Below, piece by piece: positions 16,752-16,905 of a stretch of 16,905 nt of DNA. A model generated the notes under the pieces. It saw nothing but the letters and a program-made list of their open reading frames with translations. It ran no database searches and was not told the DNA's origin. Positions within the stretch are counted from its first letter, which is position 1. The number at the start of each line of letters is the position of its first letter. The DNA comes from G020354785 sp964580815 (GTDB taxonomy: Bacteria; Bacteroidota; Bacteroidia; Bacteroidales; UBA10428). The stretch is taken from NCBI GenBank assembly GCA_964580815.1, contig CAZOLY010000066.1, positions 1 through 16,905 on the forward strand. Direction: 5' to 3'. Position numbers and translations under genes: made by a program.

Positions 16752-16904
16752 TTAGCAAAGGGTCTTAAAAGACTCCTCATGATTCTTTTCACCTCTTAAA
16801 GACAAATTAATTGCGGTTTCAATTAATGCGAGGTGAGAATAGGCCTGCGGGAAATTTCCCAGCAGCCTTTTTGTTTTAAAATCAATGTCTTCACTGAATA
16901 ATCC
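16752..16904 (-). CDS. Glycoside hydrolase family 15 protein (C-terminal end only)
   Basis: The minus strand is open from the right edge to a TAA at 16752-16754, giving the last 50 residues of a protein. It begins GLFSEDIDFKTKRLLGNFPQ, followed by AYSHLALIETAINL. The LLGNFPQAYSHLALI pattern, with the preceding GL(F/Y)SE, is typical of the C-terminus of GH15 glucoamylase/trehalase-like proteins, which release glucose from alpha-linked glucans or trehalose. The catalytic domain lies beyond the window. The 160 bp between this stop and the CHAD start show no clear terminator or promoter. Confidence 0.8.
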   Translation of the reverse strand, partial: GLFSEDIDFKTKRLLGNFPQAYSHLALIETAINLSLRGEKNHEESFKTLC

Positions 16905-16905
16905 A

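Overview
The window looks like chromosomal core DNA of a Bacteroidota (Bacteroidetes) bacterium. The reasons are the single-chain 1232-residue PurL, the AsmA-like, DUF4846 and CHAD proteins typical of that phylum, the lack of convincing Shine-Dalgarno sequences before starts, and the Bacteroidota-type -7 promoter element TAnnTTTG 20-29 nt before three start codons. Base composition is AT-rich, above all between genes. I see no rRNA, tRNA, insertion sequence, CRISPR array or prophage. No gene-free stretch exceeds about 220 bases.

Layout from left to right: (1) an AsmA-like envelope protein on the minus strand, cut by the left edge; (2) a divergent, soluble PAS-GAF histidine kinase with no adjacent response regulator; (3) purL, for de novo purine synthesis; (4) on the minus strand, an exported protein with the DNA/RNA non-specific endonuclease fold whose catalytic DRGH motif and metal-site Glu are both replaced, so a probable pseudo-enzyme; (5) divergent from it, a DUF4846 lipoprotein; (6) a 1080-residue minus-strand fusion of an endonuclease Q (EndoQ)-type PHP nuclease to a UvrD-like SF1A helicase, ending in QLSLF, which matches the sliding-clamp-binding consensus; (7) a lipoprotein resembling M3 zinc metallopeptidases; (8) a divergent thymidylate-synthase-superfamily enzyme whose promoter region contains a 14-bp perfect dyad; (9) a CHAD-domain protein convergent with it and only 3 nt away; (10) the last 50 residues of a GH15 glycoside hydrolase, cut by the right edge.

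The genes do not form one operon. Most are single units in alternating orientation. Three of them, purL, the EndoQ-helicase and the TS-like enzyme, concern nucleotides or DNA base damage and are also the three with a clear TAnnTTTG element, but a functional link between them is only a guess. The observations most worth following are the EndoQ-UvrD fusion with its clamp-binding tail, the pseudo-nuclease, and the TS-like gene with its promoter dyad.
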